The position numbers and the translations under genes are program-made. From Crocinitomicaceae bacterium (lineage in GTDB: Bacteria > Bacteroidota > Bacteroidia > Flavobacteriales_D > Crocinitomicaceae): 64,000 nt of DNA. The notes below the pieces were generated by a model, which saw only the letters and a list, made by a program, of their open reading frames with translations, did no database searches and had not been told where the DNA came from. The DNA lies in contig JAQWYK010000002.1 in assembly GCA_029254025.1 (NCBI GenBank), positions 124,001 to 188,000 of the forward strand, given 5' to 3'. Below are positions 1 through 8,177 of the stretch, piece after piece (the first letter of the stretch is position 1; the number at the start of each line of letters is the position of its first letter).

Positions 1-1538
1 TCCCCTTCTTTCCTGTTTAAAGTTAAGGACATATGGTAGAAGATATCTCCAATACGTTCGAGGTCATTGATTATCGCAAGCATACCCCTTACTCTGCGAC
101 TCGTATCCTCACTCAACTCATTTTCTGCCGCTTTTGCCAGGTAATTAGATATTTCGACCTCTACGCGATCAGTAATCTCCTCGTATTTGGCGATTTTATC
201 GTAATAATATTTCTTTTTCTTCTTGTCAGATTCAACCAACAACTTACTAAAGAATCCAAGCATTTTACTGGTGATTGTACCAAATTTAGCCACCTCCTTC
301 TTCGCTTCAATAATAGAGAGTTCTGGTGTGGCCAATACACCCGCTTTGATGTAATCCAAGTGAAAAACATCATCGTCGCCTTGTTTTTTAGGTACGAGTC
401 TCACTACCCAAGCTACAATTTGATCTAAAAACCATACCGTAACAAATACGTTGATTACGTTAAATGCTGTATGAAAAAGAGCCAATCCAACTGCTCGTGA
501 AATACCACTCGTACGGGGATCTTCTAAACCAAAGACATTTGTCACGACACCATCGATTCCAACAATAAACCAACGGAATAGAAAAACCATCCATATAGCT
601 CCAATAATATTAAAAAGGAGATGGGCCATTGCAGCGCGCTTAGCATGCACATTGCCGGGAATAGCGGCAATATTTGAAGTAATGGTGGTACCAATATTCC
701 CTCCCAACACCATTCCTAATCCCAATTCATAAGGAATGATAGCTCGCTCACACAACAAAATAGTAATCAATAGTGCCGCAGTACTCGATTGAACAACGAT
801 CGTAATAACTGCACCGATAATTAAAGCTAAGACAACTGACCATACACCAACACCCGACACTTCTTGGAGAAAATCGAAATGACTACTATTAGTGATTTCA
901 TCTGGAATACCAGCCTTTAACAACTCTAACGCCATGAAAAGCAAGGCCAATCCAGCGAATGTCTCTCCCCATGATTTAACACGGCCTTTATTACTAAATA
1001 AAAATGCAATCGCAATTAAAAAAAGAATGAGTGAATAGTCACCTATCGGCGCTACAAATCCAAAAATAGCAATCAACCAACCCGTAATAGTAGTACCGAT
1101 GTTTGCGCCCATAATAATTCCTACACTCTGCTTTAAGCTCAAAATACCATTATTCACAAAACTAACTACCAATACCGTGGTTGCCGAGGATGATTGCACC
1201 ATGGATGTTGTTAATAATCCAGTAAAAATTCCATTCCATTTATTCGAAGTTATGTTGGTCAGTATTTGACGCAATTGACTAGATGCCGCTTTTTGAATTC
1301 CTTCACTCATGGTTTTCATACCATGAATAAAAAGACCAAGCGCCCCGAAAAGAATGAGCAAGTGAACCACCAGACCGGATGATACAGACCAGCTCGATTC
1401 AAAATCAAACTCAAAAATACCCAATTCCTTGGGCAGATGACCCAGCACCCCTTTTGATTCAACTGAGTGATCCAACCAGTAAATTGCGCTGGTAAGAATG
1501 ACGGCTAACAACAGAAATGTAATTCTACTTAACTTCAC
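1..1538 (-). CDS. Na/Pi cotransporter family protein with PhoU-like tail (3' end outside window)
   Basis: Inner-membrane sodium-dependent phosphate transporter of the NptA/PF02690 type, inferred from sequence read on the minus strand. About 512 residues are visible and the reading frame is still open at base 1. The two inverted family repeats each carry the diagnostic QSS motif (VQSSSATT in the first half, VVQSSTAA in the second), surrounded by many hydrophobic segments. The C-terminal part is soluble and PhoU-like, with a long charged helix and the motif LERIGD just before the window edge. I chose the GTG at 1538 because an in-frame TAA lies four codons upstream, a GGAG sits just before it, and the first hydrophobic helix starts six codons later. 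It is divergent from the PhoB-type regulator at 2067, which suggests but does not prove phosphate-linked control. Confidence 0.9.
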   Translation of the reverse strand, partial: MKLSRITFLLLAVILTSAIYWLDHSVESKGVLGHLPKELGIFEFDFESSWSVSSGLVVHLLILFGALGLFIHGMKTMSEGIQKAASSQLRQILTNITSNKWNGIFTGLLTTSMVQSSSATTVLVVSFVNNGILSLKQSVGIIMGANIGTTITGWLIAIFGFVAPIGDYSLILFLIAIAFLFSNKGRVKSWGETFAGLALLFMALELLKAGIPDEITNSSHFDFLQEVSGVGVWSVVLALIIGAVITIVVQSSTAALLITILLCERAIIPYELGLGMVLGGNIGTTITSNIAAIPGNVHAKRAAMAHLLFNIIGAIWMVFLFRWFIVGIDGVVTNVFGLEDPRTSGISRAVGLALFHTAFNVINVFVTVWFLDQIVAWVVRLVPKKQGDDDVFHLDYIKAGVLATPELSIIEAKKEVAKFGTITSKMLGFFSKLLVESDKKKKKYYYDKIAKYEEITDRVEVEISNYLAKAAENELSEDTSRRVRGMLAIINDLERIGDIFYHMSLTLNRKEG

Positions 1539-1909
1539 TACTCCGGATTATTGGAAATCATTTATGTTTAACAAACGGCGAAGTTAAACGTTGTTGGGAA
1601 CATATCTACTCAGAATTAAACTTTTAATGTTTTGGTAACATTCTAGTATAAATCGCTGAAAACCCGTTTAACCAGAATTTCGTTATTGATAATAGCCGAC
1701 ACATAAGGTAAGTAAATGTGTGCTAAATGAATTAGAGCCCAGACGGGCGTACGGAACTCTAATTACACTAATCAACCTAACCTACTACTAATGGCACAAA
1801 GATACTGCTGTTTTTCCAATCTTGAAACTTATCTGAATTGAATTTCGGTCGTAGAAATTCATTAAAAATAATATAATCAAGGTGTTCATCAAAAAAGGCT
1901 GCCAACCAT

Positions 1910-1940
1910 CATCGATTTATCTATATATTTCATCGATTTA
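1910..1940. promoter_or_regulatory. 10-bp direct repeat, candidate response-regulator binding site
   Basis: CATCGATTTA occurs at 1910-1919 and again at 1931-1940, a 21-bp period (two helical turns). OmpR/PhoB-family regulators bind direct-repeat half-sites on one face of the helix. The repeat lies about 130 bp upstream of the regulator at 2067. Autoregulation is inference only. Confidence 0.35.
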
Positions 1941-2021
1941 AATGTTGAATTAATCTTTTGTTAAAACTGAATTCTGAGAGCTGGATAGTTAAATTGTTTT
2001 CATAAGAATCCAATATTGTAT

Positions 2022-2029
2022 TAAATTTG
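2022..2029 (+). promoter_or_regulatory. Candidate Bacteroidota -7 box for the response regulator
   Basis: TAAATTTG is an exact match to TAnnTTTG, 37 bp before the ATG at 2067. The nearest upstream TTG (1994-1996) is 25 bp away, longer than the usual spacing of about 20, so the -33 part is not supported. Confidence 0.4.
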
Positions 2030-2066
2030 ATAAGAATAAAACCAATACGAATTTGAAAATTTCGGC

Positions 2067-2735
2067 ATGAAGCACATATTAATCATAGATGATGAGGAGG
2101 AAATAAGGGATTTAATCACTTATAATTTAACCAAAGAAGGGTTTGAAATTTCGGTTGCTGAAAATGGAAGAGCTGGATTTGAACAATTAAAAAATCATCG
2201 CGTTGACCTCATCCTTTTGGATGTCATGATGCCTGAGATGGATGGAATTGAGTTTTGCACACAGTTACGCTTACGACCAGAATTTGATCATATCGTTGTG
2301 TGTTTTCTTACCGCACGCAACGAAGATTACAGTCAGATTGCAGGATTAGACTCTGGAGCGGATGATTACATCGCCAAACCAGTCAAGCCTAGAGTGCTGA
2401 CAAGTCGTATTAAGGCATTGTTGCGACGATCAGAGGCTTTGTCTACGACGAATCAAGATTTAAACGGACTCGTAATTAATCGAGATGAATACGTTGTTAC
2501 GCTCAATGGTGAAAAAGTCCATTTACCAAAGAAAGAATTTGAATTACTCGCATTGCTTGCGTCCAAACCTGGCAGCGTATTCGAAAGAGATATCATTCTC
2601 GAAACAGTTTGGGGTTCCGACATCGTGGTGGGTGACCGCACGATTGACGTCCACATCCGAAAATTAAGAGAGAAAATCGGAGATGATTTTATTAAGACAG
2701 TCAAAGGTGTTGGGTATAAATTTGTGATTGATTAA
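2067..2735 (+). CDS. OmpR/PhoB-family response regulator, orphan
   Basis: Two-component DNA-binding regulator of 222 residues, full length for the family. The receiver domain (about 1-120) has the acidic pair IDDEEE near the start, the phospho-acceptor Asp in LILLDVMMP, the Thr in CFLTARN and the conserved Lys in AKPVK. The winged-helix DNA-binding domain (about 130-220) ends in the typical DVHIRKLREKIG and VKGVGYKF motifs. No histidine kinase gene is adjacent; the next gene is a convergent dehydrogenase. In Flavobacteria the PhoB-like member is often beside phoR, so the missing kinase is notable. The phosphate transporter on the other side of a 528-bp spacer suggests a phosphate role, but the sequence does not settle the specificity. 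Confidence 0.92.
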   Translation: MKHILIIDDEEEIRDLITYNLTKEGFEISVAENGRAGFEQLKNHRVDLILLDVMMPEMDGIEFCTQLRLRPEFDHIVVCFLTARNEDYSQIAGLDSGADDYIAKPVKPRVLTSRIKALLRRSEALSTTNQDLNGLVINRDEYVVTLNGEKVHLPKKEFELLALLASKPGSVFERDIILETVWGSDIVVGDRTIDVHIRKLREKIGDDFIKTVKGVGYKFVID

Positions 2736-2767
2736 TATCGGAACACAAATAATAATGACTTAAGAAT

Positions 2768-2809
2768 AAAAAGAAAAGGGGCGAAATATTTTCGCCCCTT
2801 TTCTTTTTT
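2768..2809. terminator. Strong bidirectional intrinsic terminator
   Basis: A near-perfect inverted repeat of about 19 bp with a GGGGCGAAA/TTTCGCCCC core, a 3-nt TAT loop, and A-rich and T-rich flanks. It lies between the convergent regulator (ends 2735) and dehydrogenase (ends 2828) and would stop transcription from both sides. Confidence 0.93.
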
Positions 2810-2827
2810 AGGTATTTTCTTTCAACT

Positions 2828-4384
2828 TTACAAGTCAAATTTGATTCCTTGTGCTAATGGCAATTCTGCCGTATAGTTAATTGTGTTGGTTTGACGACGC
2901 ATATAGATTTTCCAGGCATCAGAACCAGATTCACGTCCACCTCCTGTTTCTTTTTCACCACCAAATGCTCCACCAATTTCGGCACCTGAAGTACCGATAT
3001 TTACGTTTGCAATTCCACAATCAGATCCCGAATGAGATAAAAATGCTTCCGCCTCACGTAAATTATTCGTCATAATTGCCGAAGAAAGACCTTGTAAAAC
3101 GTCATTTTGCATAGCAATCGCATTGTGAACATCTCCAGAATATTTCATTACATATAAAATCGGCGCAAATGTTTCATGTTGTACAATTTGGAAATGGTTC
3201 TCTACTTGAACTATTGCAGGCTTCACATAACATCCTGATTCATATCCTTCACCAGAAAGAACGCCTCCTTCTACCAGTACTTTACCACCTTCCACTTTTG
3301 CTTTCTCTATCGCGTCTAAGTACATATTTACGGCATCCCTGTCAATCAGTGGGCCTACATGCATATTTTGGTCCAATGGACTACCAATGCGCAATTGACC
3401 ATAAGCATTAACTATAGTTCCAACTACCTTGTCAAAAATTGATTCCTGAATAATAAGTCTTCTTGTTGAAGTACAACGCTGACCAGCAGTACCTACAGCG
3501 CCAAAAACGGCACCTGGAACAACAATTTTCAAATCTGCTTCTGGAGTAATAATCATAGCGTTATTCCCACCAAGTTCTAAAAGCGATTTGCCAAGACGAG
3601 CAGCGACTGCTTGAGAAACAGATTTTCCCATTCGTGTTGATCCTGTAGCCGAAACCAAAGGAGCTCTATTGTCATTCGCCATTAATTTTCCAATTTCAGC
3701 ATCTCCAATCACCAAACAAGAAACTCCCTCAGGAACGTTATTCGCTTCAAATACTTTTTGAGTAATGTTTTGGCAAGCAATTGCTGTTAAAGGTGTTTTT
3801 TCGGACGGCTTCCATACACATGTGTCCCCACAAATCCAGGCCAATGCCGTATTCCAGTTCCAAACTGCTACCGGGAAGTTAAATGCTGAAATTATTCCAA
3901 CAACTCCTAGCGGATGATATTGCTCATACATTCTGTGACCCGGACGCTCCGAGTGCATTGTTAATCCATGAAGTTGACGCGACAGACCTACGGCAAAATC
4001 GCAGATATCAATCATCTCTTGAACTTCGCCAAGTCCTTCTTGCAGTGATTTCCCCATTTCGTATGAAACCAATGCTCCTAAGGCATCTTTATGCTCACGC
4101 AATGCAACCGCTAATTGACGCACCACTTCACCACGAACAGGTGCTGGAATCATTCTCCAAGACTTAAACGCTTCCGCCGCTTTATCTACTGTTTTATTAT
4201 AATCATCCTCTGATGCAGCCTTCACTGAACCTATTAATCGTCCGTCTACCGGAGAATAAGAATCAATTTGTAATCCACCTGTTGCTGTCCAATTAGACCC
4301 AGTAGAAGCACCGTTGTTGAGTTGATTAACACCTAATTCTGCTAGAACCTGATTAATGTCAATACCTGTCATTGTTTCCGCCAT
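2828..4384 (-). CDS. Aldehyde dehydrogenase, ALDH7 (antiquitin / aminoadipate-semialdehyde DH) type
   Basis: NAD-dependent aldehyde dehydrogenase of about 518 residues. Catalytic features are present: the cofactor/substrate region FNFPVAVWNWN, the general-base region LLELGGNNA, and the active-site Cys in GTAGQRCTSTRR. The NWNTALAW and GQRCTSTRR forms are characteristic of ALDH7A1-like enzymes, which oxidise alpha-aminoadipic semialdehyde/piperideine-6-carboxylate in lysine breakdown. That substrate is inferred from the family, not proved. The start at 4384 (MAETMTG) is preferred over an upstream in-frame ATG because an AAAGGA ribosome-binding sequence lies 6-8 bases before it and a -7 box overlaps the longer form. 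It stands alone, with a shared terminator downstream. Confidence 0.9.
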   Translation of the reverse strand: MAETMTGIDINQVLAELGVNQLNNGASTGSNWTATGGLQIDSYSPVDGRLIGSVKAASEDDYNKTVDKAAEAFKSWRMIPAPVRGEVVRQLAVALREHKDALGALVSYEMGKSLQEGLGEVQEMIDICDFAVGLSRQLHGLTMHSERPGHRMYEQYHPLGVVGIISAFNFPVAVWNWNTALAWICGDTCVWKPSEKTPLTAIACQNITQKVFEANNVPEGVSCLVIGDAEIGKLMANDNRAPLVSATGSTRMGKSVSQAVAARLGKSLLELGGNNAMIITPEADLKIVVPGAVFGAVGTAGQRCTSTRRLIIQESIFDKVVGTIVNAYGQLRIGSPLDQNMHVGPLIDRDAVNMYLDAIEKAKVEGGKVLVEGGVLSGEGYESGCYVKPAIVQVENHFQIVQHETFAPILYVMKYSGDVHNAIAMQNDVLQGLSSAIMTNNLREAEAFLSHSGSDCGIANVNIGTSGAEIGGAFGGEKETGGGRESGSDAWKIYMRRQTNTINYTAELPLAQGIKFDL

Positions 4385-4408
4385 TTTATTCCTTTTTAAT
4401 TTAAAGTA

Positions 4409-4416
4409 CAAAGGTA
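4409..4416 (-). promoter_or_regulatory. Candidate -7 box for the aldehyde dehydrogenase
   Basis: On the minus strand this reads TACCTTTG, an exact TAnnTTTG match, 25 bp upstream of the chosen ATG at 4384. The nearest TTG on that strand is about 27 bp further upstream, too far for a confident -33 element. Confidence 0.45.
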
Positions 4417-4511
4417 ATGACTAAAAATGAGAATGAAAAGAAACAAACATTACATATAAAGGGTGTGAAGAATTTAACTCTACAACCCCCCTTATTTAGA
4501 AAGATTCTAAA

Positions 4512-4560
4512 AATACCATATATGTGGTATTGTTCTTACTTCAATCGCTCCCTACATTTG
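4512..4560 (+). promoter_or_regulatory. Promoter with abutting 20-bp palindrome (operator candidate) for the imelysin/carboxylase operon
   Basis: A Bacteroidota promoter is visible: TTG at 4530-4532, a 20-bp spacer, then TACATTTG at 4553-4560, 17 bp before the ATG at 4578. Overlapping the TTG is a near-perfect 20-bp palindrome at 4512-4531 (arms AATACCATAT and ATGTGGTATT, one mismatched pair). Its position on the -33 element is what one expects of a repressor or metalloregulator operator. It does not resemble the enteric Fur box, so the regulator is unknown. Confidence 0.65.
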
Positions 4561-4577
4561 TCAAAAATTCATATTCT

Positions 4578-5717
4578 ATGAAAACTTTGTGTACCTTACT
4601 TATTGCATCTGCTATATTCACAATTACAAGCTGCAAAAAAGAAGGTTGTACAGACCCATTAGCAACAAACTTCAACGAAGAAGCTAAAAAAGATGATGGA
4701 TCTTGTTTGTATGATGAAGGATATGTAATCCCAACTACTTTTAGTTTCACAAATGGAAACGGAAACAATACCGTAGACTATTCCGGTCAAACAGAACGCC
4801 TCGATCAGTTGAGCGAAATGGTTACCTTAATGAAAAGTGGAACAACTCAAGCGATTTCAGCGCAAGCTTTAAAGGATATGTTTGCGAATACAGGAGGTAA
4901 TGGAAGTGGAAACTTTTCCTTCAGTTCAACAAAACAATTAAAAGATAAATGTTTTTCATTGGATCAAACGTTGTTTGAAACATGGATGGATAGCATCGAA
5001 AAATCGAGCTTAAGTTTCGATCAGGCTGCCTCCGATGGTCAAGCGGGAGTGCTCACAACAGGGACTTCAACGTACTTATTTGACGATAAAGGAATTGAAC
5101 ATCTCCAATTTATTGAAAAAGGGCTAATGGGAGCAGTTTTTATGTACCAAGCCTTGAACGTATATTTTGGTCTAGGAAAAATGGATGTAGATAATACAAC
5201 CGCTGTTGACCCATCGACAGGTAAATATTATACCGCTATGGAACATCATTTTGATGAAGCATTTGGTTATTTCGGAGTAGATATTGATTTCCCAACCACC
5301 ACTCCCAATCGTTTTTGGGGGAAATATTGCGATGCGCAAAATGGAATTCTGAATTCGAATGCAGACATGATGAATAACTTTTTAAAAGGGCGCGCTGCTA
5401 TTACGAATGATGTACTTGCTGATAGAGATGCTGCCATCCTAAACATCCGCAAGGAATGGGAAGAAATTTCAGCTTACCAAGCGATCAAATACCTTAACGA
5501 TGGTCTTGCCTATTTTGGTAACGACAATGCGAAATTCCTTCACGTACTTGCTGAGGCCTATGCTTTTGCTTGGAATTTAAGGTATGCTCCTGTTGAAACA
5601 CGCAGAATGTCCCCAACAGAACACGCCGATTTAATGGCCTTGTTTCCAGAGAGCTTCTGGACATTTACCATTGCTGATATCAATGCAATTAAGGCAGCGA
5701 TTGAAGCAAAATATTAA
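4578..5717 (+). CDS. DUF4856-type lipoprotein, first gene of the carboxylase/TonB operon
   Basis: Predicted lipoprotein of 379 residues. The start at 4578 gives a clean signal peptide ending in the lipobox TITSC; an ATG 18 codons upstream lies inside the promoter and is rejected. Just after the lipidated Cys comes a Cys-containing, Asp-rich segment of the CTDPxATNFN...DDGSC type, a motif repeated in many Bacteroidota surface proteins. The rest, about residues 50-379, resembles DUF4856, a helical family often encoded beside imelysins. No enzymatic motif is evident. It is followed after 17 bp by the imelysin-like gene, so co-transcription is likely. A role in metal or haem handling at the cell surface is inference from neighbours. 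Confidence 0.8.
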   Translation: MKTLCTLLIASAIFTITSCKKEGCTDPLATNFNEEAKKDDGSCLYDEGYVIPTTFSFTNGNGNNTVDYSGQTERLDQLSEMVTLMKSGTTQAISAQALKDMFANTGGNGSGNFSFSSTKQLKDKCFSLDQTLFETWMDSIEKSSLSFDQAASDGQAGVLTTGTSTYLFDDKGIEHLQFIEKGLMGAVFMYQALNVYFGLGKMDVDNTTAVDPSTGKYYTAMEHHFDEAFGYFGVDIDFPTTTPNRFWGKYCDAQNGILNSNADMMNNFLKGRAAITNDVLADRDAAILNIRKEWEEISAYQAIKYLNDGLAYFGNDNAKFLHVLAEAYAFAWNLRYAPVETRRMSPTEHADLMALFPESFWTFTIADINAIKAAIEAKY

Positions 5718-5734
5718 TTCAAAAACTAGTAAAC

Positions 5735-6796
5735 ATGACACGCTTAGTCCCGTTACTCCTTATTTTAGCCATTACATTGGGCTGTAATAAAGACACTGAT
5801 GATCCGAGGCCGGACTTTAATAAAGCCGCATTGTTGACGAATATATCTGGAGAGATTATCCTCCCTTCAATTGGCAAGTTTTCAGCTGATCTTGATAATT
5901 TAAGTGCAGCTTTTAATCAATTCTCACTGGATGAAACCCAAGTCAACTTTGAAGGAGTTCAAGAAGCTATTAAAACAGCTTATTTGACGTGGCAGACTGT
6001 GAAGATTTTTGACTTTGGTCCGATTCGTACAAATGGTATCAAAAGCGCAATCGGAACATATCCGTCAGACACAGCTGTCATTGCCTCATATATTGCTACT
6101 GGTTCCTACAATCTATCCTCTTTGGGTAATGTCGATGCCATTGGGTTGTCTGCGCTTGACTATCTGTTTTTTAAACAAAATGCACTGAATGAGCTACAAA
6201 CTAGCGCGAATTACCTGACCTACGCCGGAGACGTGGTGGCTAAAATGGTAGCTGAATTCGCGGTAGTGACTAACCAGTGGACAACCTATAAAGCAACATT
6301 TGATGCTTCAACGGGAACTTCCTCCACCTCAGCGTTTTCCGAATTTGTAAATGAATTTAACCGCGACTTTGAATTAGCCAAAAATGCAAAAATCGGAGTC
6401 CCATTTGGGAAGCAAAGTCTAGGTATACAACTTCCAGAATACATTGAAGCTCGCTATAGTGGTATTTCCCTTGATTTATTAGAGGAAAGTATCCGCGCAC
6501 TTCAAAAAGTTTATAATGGTGTTGGTTTTACGACTGGAGCCGATGGACCAGGGTTTGATGATTACCTAATTCATCTCGAAAAATCAAACCTAGATTCAAC
6601 AATTGACATGGGCTTTAACGGAATTATCAATAAAACAAACTCTTTTACCAATACATTAGAACAAGAAATGGCGGTGAGCGTTCCGGAACTGGATGTGCTG
6701 TATAGTTTACTTCAAGGCCATGTAGTGCATATTAAAACAGACATGACCTCTTCGTTCGGAGTGCTTATTACCTATCAAGATAATGACGGTGACTAA
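5735..6796 (+). CDS. Imelysin-family lipoprotein
   Basis: Lipoprotein of 353 residues with a signal peptide ending ITLGC. The body fits the imelysin (IrpA/EfeO-like, PF09375) helical fold: an early helix ending in TAYLTWQTVKIFDFGP, followed by INxxxG-like TNGIKSAIGTYPSD, and LGNVDAIGLSALDYLFF in place of the usual first-half motif. The classical GxHxxE motif of active-site imelysins is not visible: the equivalent stretch reads GLSALDYLFF. Binding rather than peptidase activity is therefore more likely (inference). Imelysins are usually iron-regulated. The gene overlaps the next one by 14 bp, pointing to translational coupling. Confidence 0.85.
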   Translation: MTRLVPLLLILAITLGCNKDTDDPRPDFNKAALLTNISGEIILPSIGKFSADLDNLSAAFNQFSLDETQVNFEGVQEAIKTAYLTWQTVKIFDFGPIRTNGIKSAIGTYPSDTAVIASYIATGSYNLSSLGNVDAIGLSALDYLFFKQNALNELQTSANYLTYAGDVVAKMVAEFAVVTNQWTTYKATFDASTGTSSTSAFSEFVNEFNRDFELAKNAKIGVPFGKQSLGIQLPEYIEARYSGISLDLLEESIRALQKVYNGVGFTTGADGPGFDDYLIHLEKSNLDSTIDMGFNGIINKTNSFTNTLEQEMAVSVPELDVLYSLLQGHVVHIKTDMTSSFGVLITYQDNDGD

Positions 6797-8177
6797 CACT
6801 TTTTCGAATAGCGTCAATAACTTTCTTTCTCAGAAGGTCAGCATCGCCCCATTGATTATGTTCAGAATAATCTTTGGGGCATTGCTTCTTTTTGGTACCC
6901 TACGCTTCGTGAGCAAAGGATGGGTAGAACAATTGTATATCCTTCCAAAATATCATTTTGGCTACTTGGGCTTTGAATGGGTACAAAAGCTTCCGGGAAA
7001 CTGGATGTACCTTCCTTTTATCGTGATGATTGTTACTGCCTTGATGGTTATTGTTGGATACTTTTACCGAATAGCCATTACCTCGTTCTTTCTGTGTTTT
7101 ACCTATGTGGAGCTCATTGATAAGTCGTACTACCTCAATCATTATTATTTCGTAAGCTTGATGTGTTTTATTCTCATTTGGCTGCCCGCACACCGCCATT
7201 TTTCGTTGGATGTTAAACGGAAGAACGTAACCGAGCAACACAATGTGCCCAACTGGACCATACGGATTATCCAGTTTCAACTTGGTGTAGTATATTTCTT
7301 CGCAGGCATTGCAAAACTGAATTCAGATTGGCTCATGGAGGGACAGCCCCTTGGGATTTGGCTTCAAGCACACCACAACATTCCACTTGTTGGACCTTTG
7401 CTTCAAGAAAAATGGATGGCTATTGCGTTTAGCTGGGCAGGATGCCTCTATGATTTATTCATTGTTTTCTTTCTCCTTATGGCACGCTCGCGAAAATTCG
7501 CTTATTTATTTGTGGTATTTTTCCACTTAGTAACCTGGTACCTCTTTCCTATTGGGGTATTTCCATGGGTTATGATTTTTTCAACACTCATCTTTTTCTC
7601 TACCAACTTTCATGAAATCGCACTGGACCGATTACAACGATTGTTTAGAAAAGATAATTCGTTGAATGCGGCCACCTCCAAAAGTGCTCCTTTTCCATCT
7701 GCAAGATGGGTGAATGTGACTATCGCTCTCTATATCATCTTCCAACTCGCAGTACCCTTCCGTTACCTGCTTTATCCCGGTAACCTTTATTGGAATGAGG
7801 AAGGATTTCGCTTCTCTTGGCGCGTAATGCTCATGCACAAAGAAGGTCATGCCGTTTTTTACCTCAAGGACAAAAAAACAGGTCGTGAATCTGAGATTAA
7901 CAATGCGAAGTTTCTGACACGTACACAAGAAGATCAAATGGCGACGCAGCCAGATATGATTTTACAGTATGTACAATTTCTCAAAGCATATCATCACGGA
8001 AAAGTGTTGCATTATGGTAATGAAAAATTCACTATCAAAGACCCAGAAATTCACGCTGAAATTTATGTCAGTTTAAACAATAGATTATCACAGAAATTCG
8101 TGGATAAGCGCCATGACCTTACTACCTTTGCGTACGATTTAAAACACCGAAAATGGCTAGAGCCATTTAACGAATGA
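6783..8177 (+). CDS. Vitamin K-dependent gamma-carboxylase homologue (HTTM domain protein)
   Basis: Multi-pass membrane protein of 464 residues that matches, in order, the carboxylase part of human GGCX, not only the short HTTM helices. From memory of GGCX, the key residues are kept: His120 in LNHYYFVSL corresponds to His160, and Lys178 in FAGIAKLNSDW corresponds to the catalytic base Lys218. Further shared blocks are PAHRHFSLD, GNLYWNEEGFRFSWRVM and EIYVSLNNRLSQKFVDKRHDL. The C-terminal propeptide-binding/lumenal region of animal enzymes is absent. GGCX converts protein Glu to Gla using reduced vitamin K; the Leptospira homologue is reported to do the epoxidation only. It overlaps both neighbours (14 bp and 4 bp ATGA), so it is an integral operon member. 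Activity and substrate here are unknown. Confidence 0.88.
   Translation: MTVTNTFSNSVNNFLSQKVSIAPLIMFRIIFGALLLFGTLRFVSKGWVEQLYILPKYHFGYLGFEWVQKLPGNWMYLPFIVMIVTALMVIVGYFYRIAITSFFLCFTYVELIDKSYYLNHYYFVSLMCFILIWLPAHRHFSLDVKRKNVTEQHNVPNWTIRIIQFQLGVVYFFAGIAKLNSDWLMEGQPLGIWLQAHHNIPLVGPLLQEKWMAIAFSWAGCLYDLFIVFFLLMARSRKFAYLFVVFFHLVTWYLFPIGVFPWVMIFSTLIFFSTNFHEIALDRLQRLFRKDNSLNAATSKSAPFPSARWVNVTIALYIIFQLAVPFRYLLYPGNLYWNEEGFRFSWRVMLMHKEGHAVFYLKDKKTGRESEINNAKFLTRTQEDQMATQPDMILQYVQFLKAYHHGKVLHYGNEKFTIKDPEIHAEIYVSLNNRLSQKFVDKRHDLTTFAYDLKHRKWLEPFNE

Larger units (their letters stand above)
1539..2066. other. 528-bp divergent intergenic region with hairpins, no gene seen
   Basis: I find no convincing ORF or tRNA here. 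Two inverted repeats stand out: ACACAT/ATGTGT at 1699-1721, and AATTAGAG/CTCTAATT at 1730-1764, whose loop contains a second GCCC/GGGC hairpin. A third, AATGTT/AACATT, lies at 1626-1642. None is followed by a T run, so they do not look like terminators. A 10-bp direct repeat lies further right and is listed separately. The region is unusually long for this otherwise compact neighbourhood and may hold a regulatory RNA or operators for the two flanking genes. Confidence 0.5.

Noticed and set aside
33-428. Plus-strand ORF of 131 aa at the left edge
   Set aside because: It is the antisense frame of the Na/Pi transporter tail, which has clear PhoU-like and QSS motifs on the minus strand.
4512-4531. 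Palindrome considered as a Fur box
   Set aside because: The half-site ATACCA does not match the GATAAT pattern of Fur sites, so I list it only as an unassigned operator.
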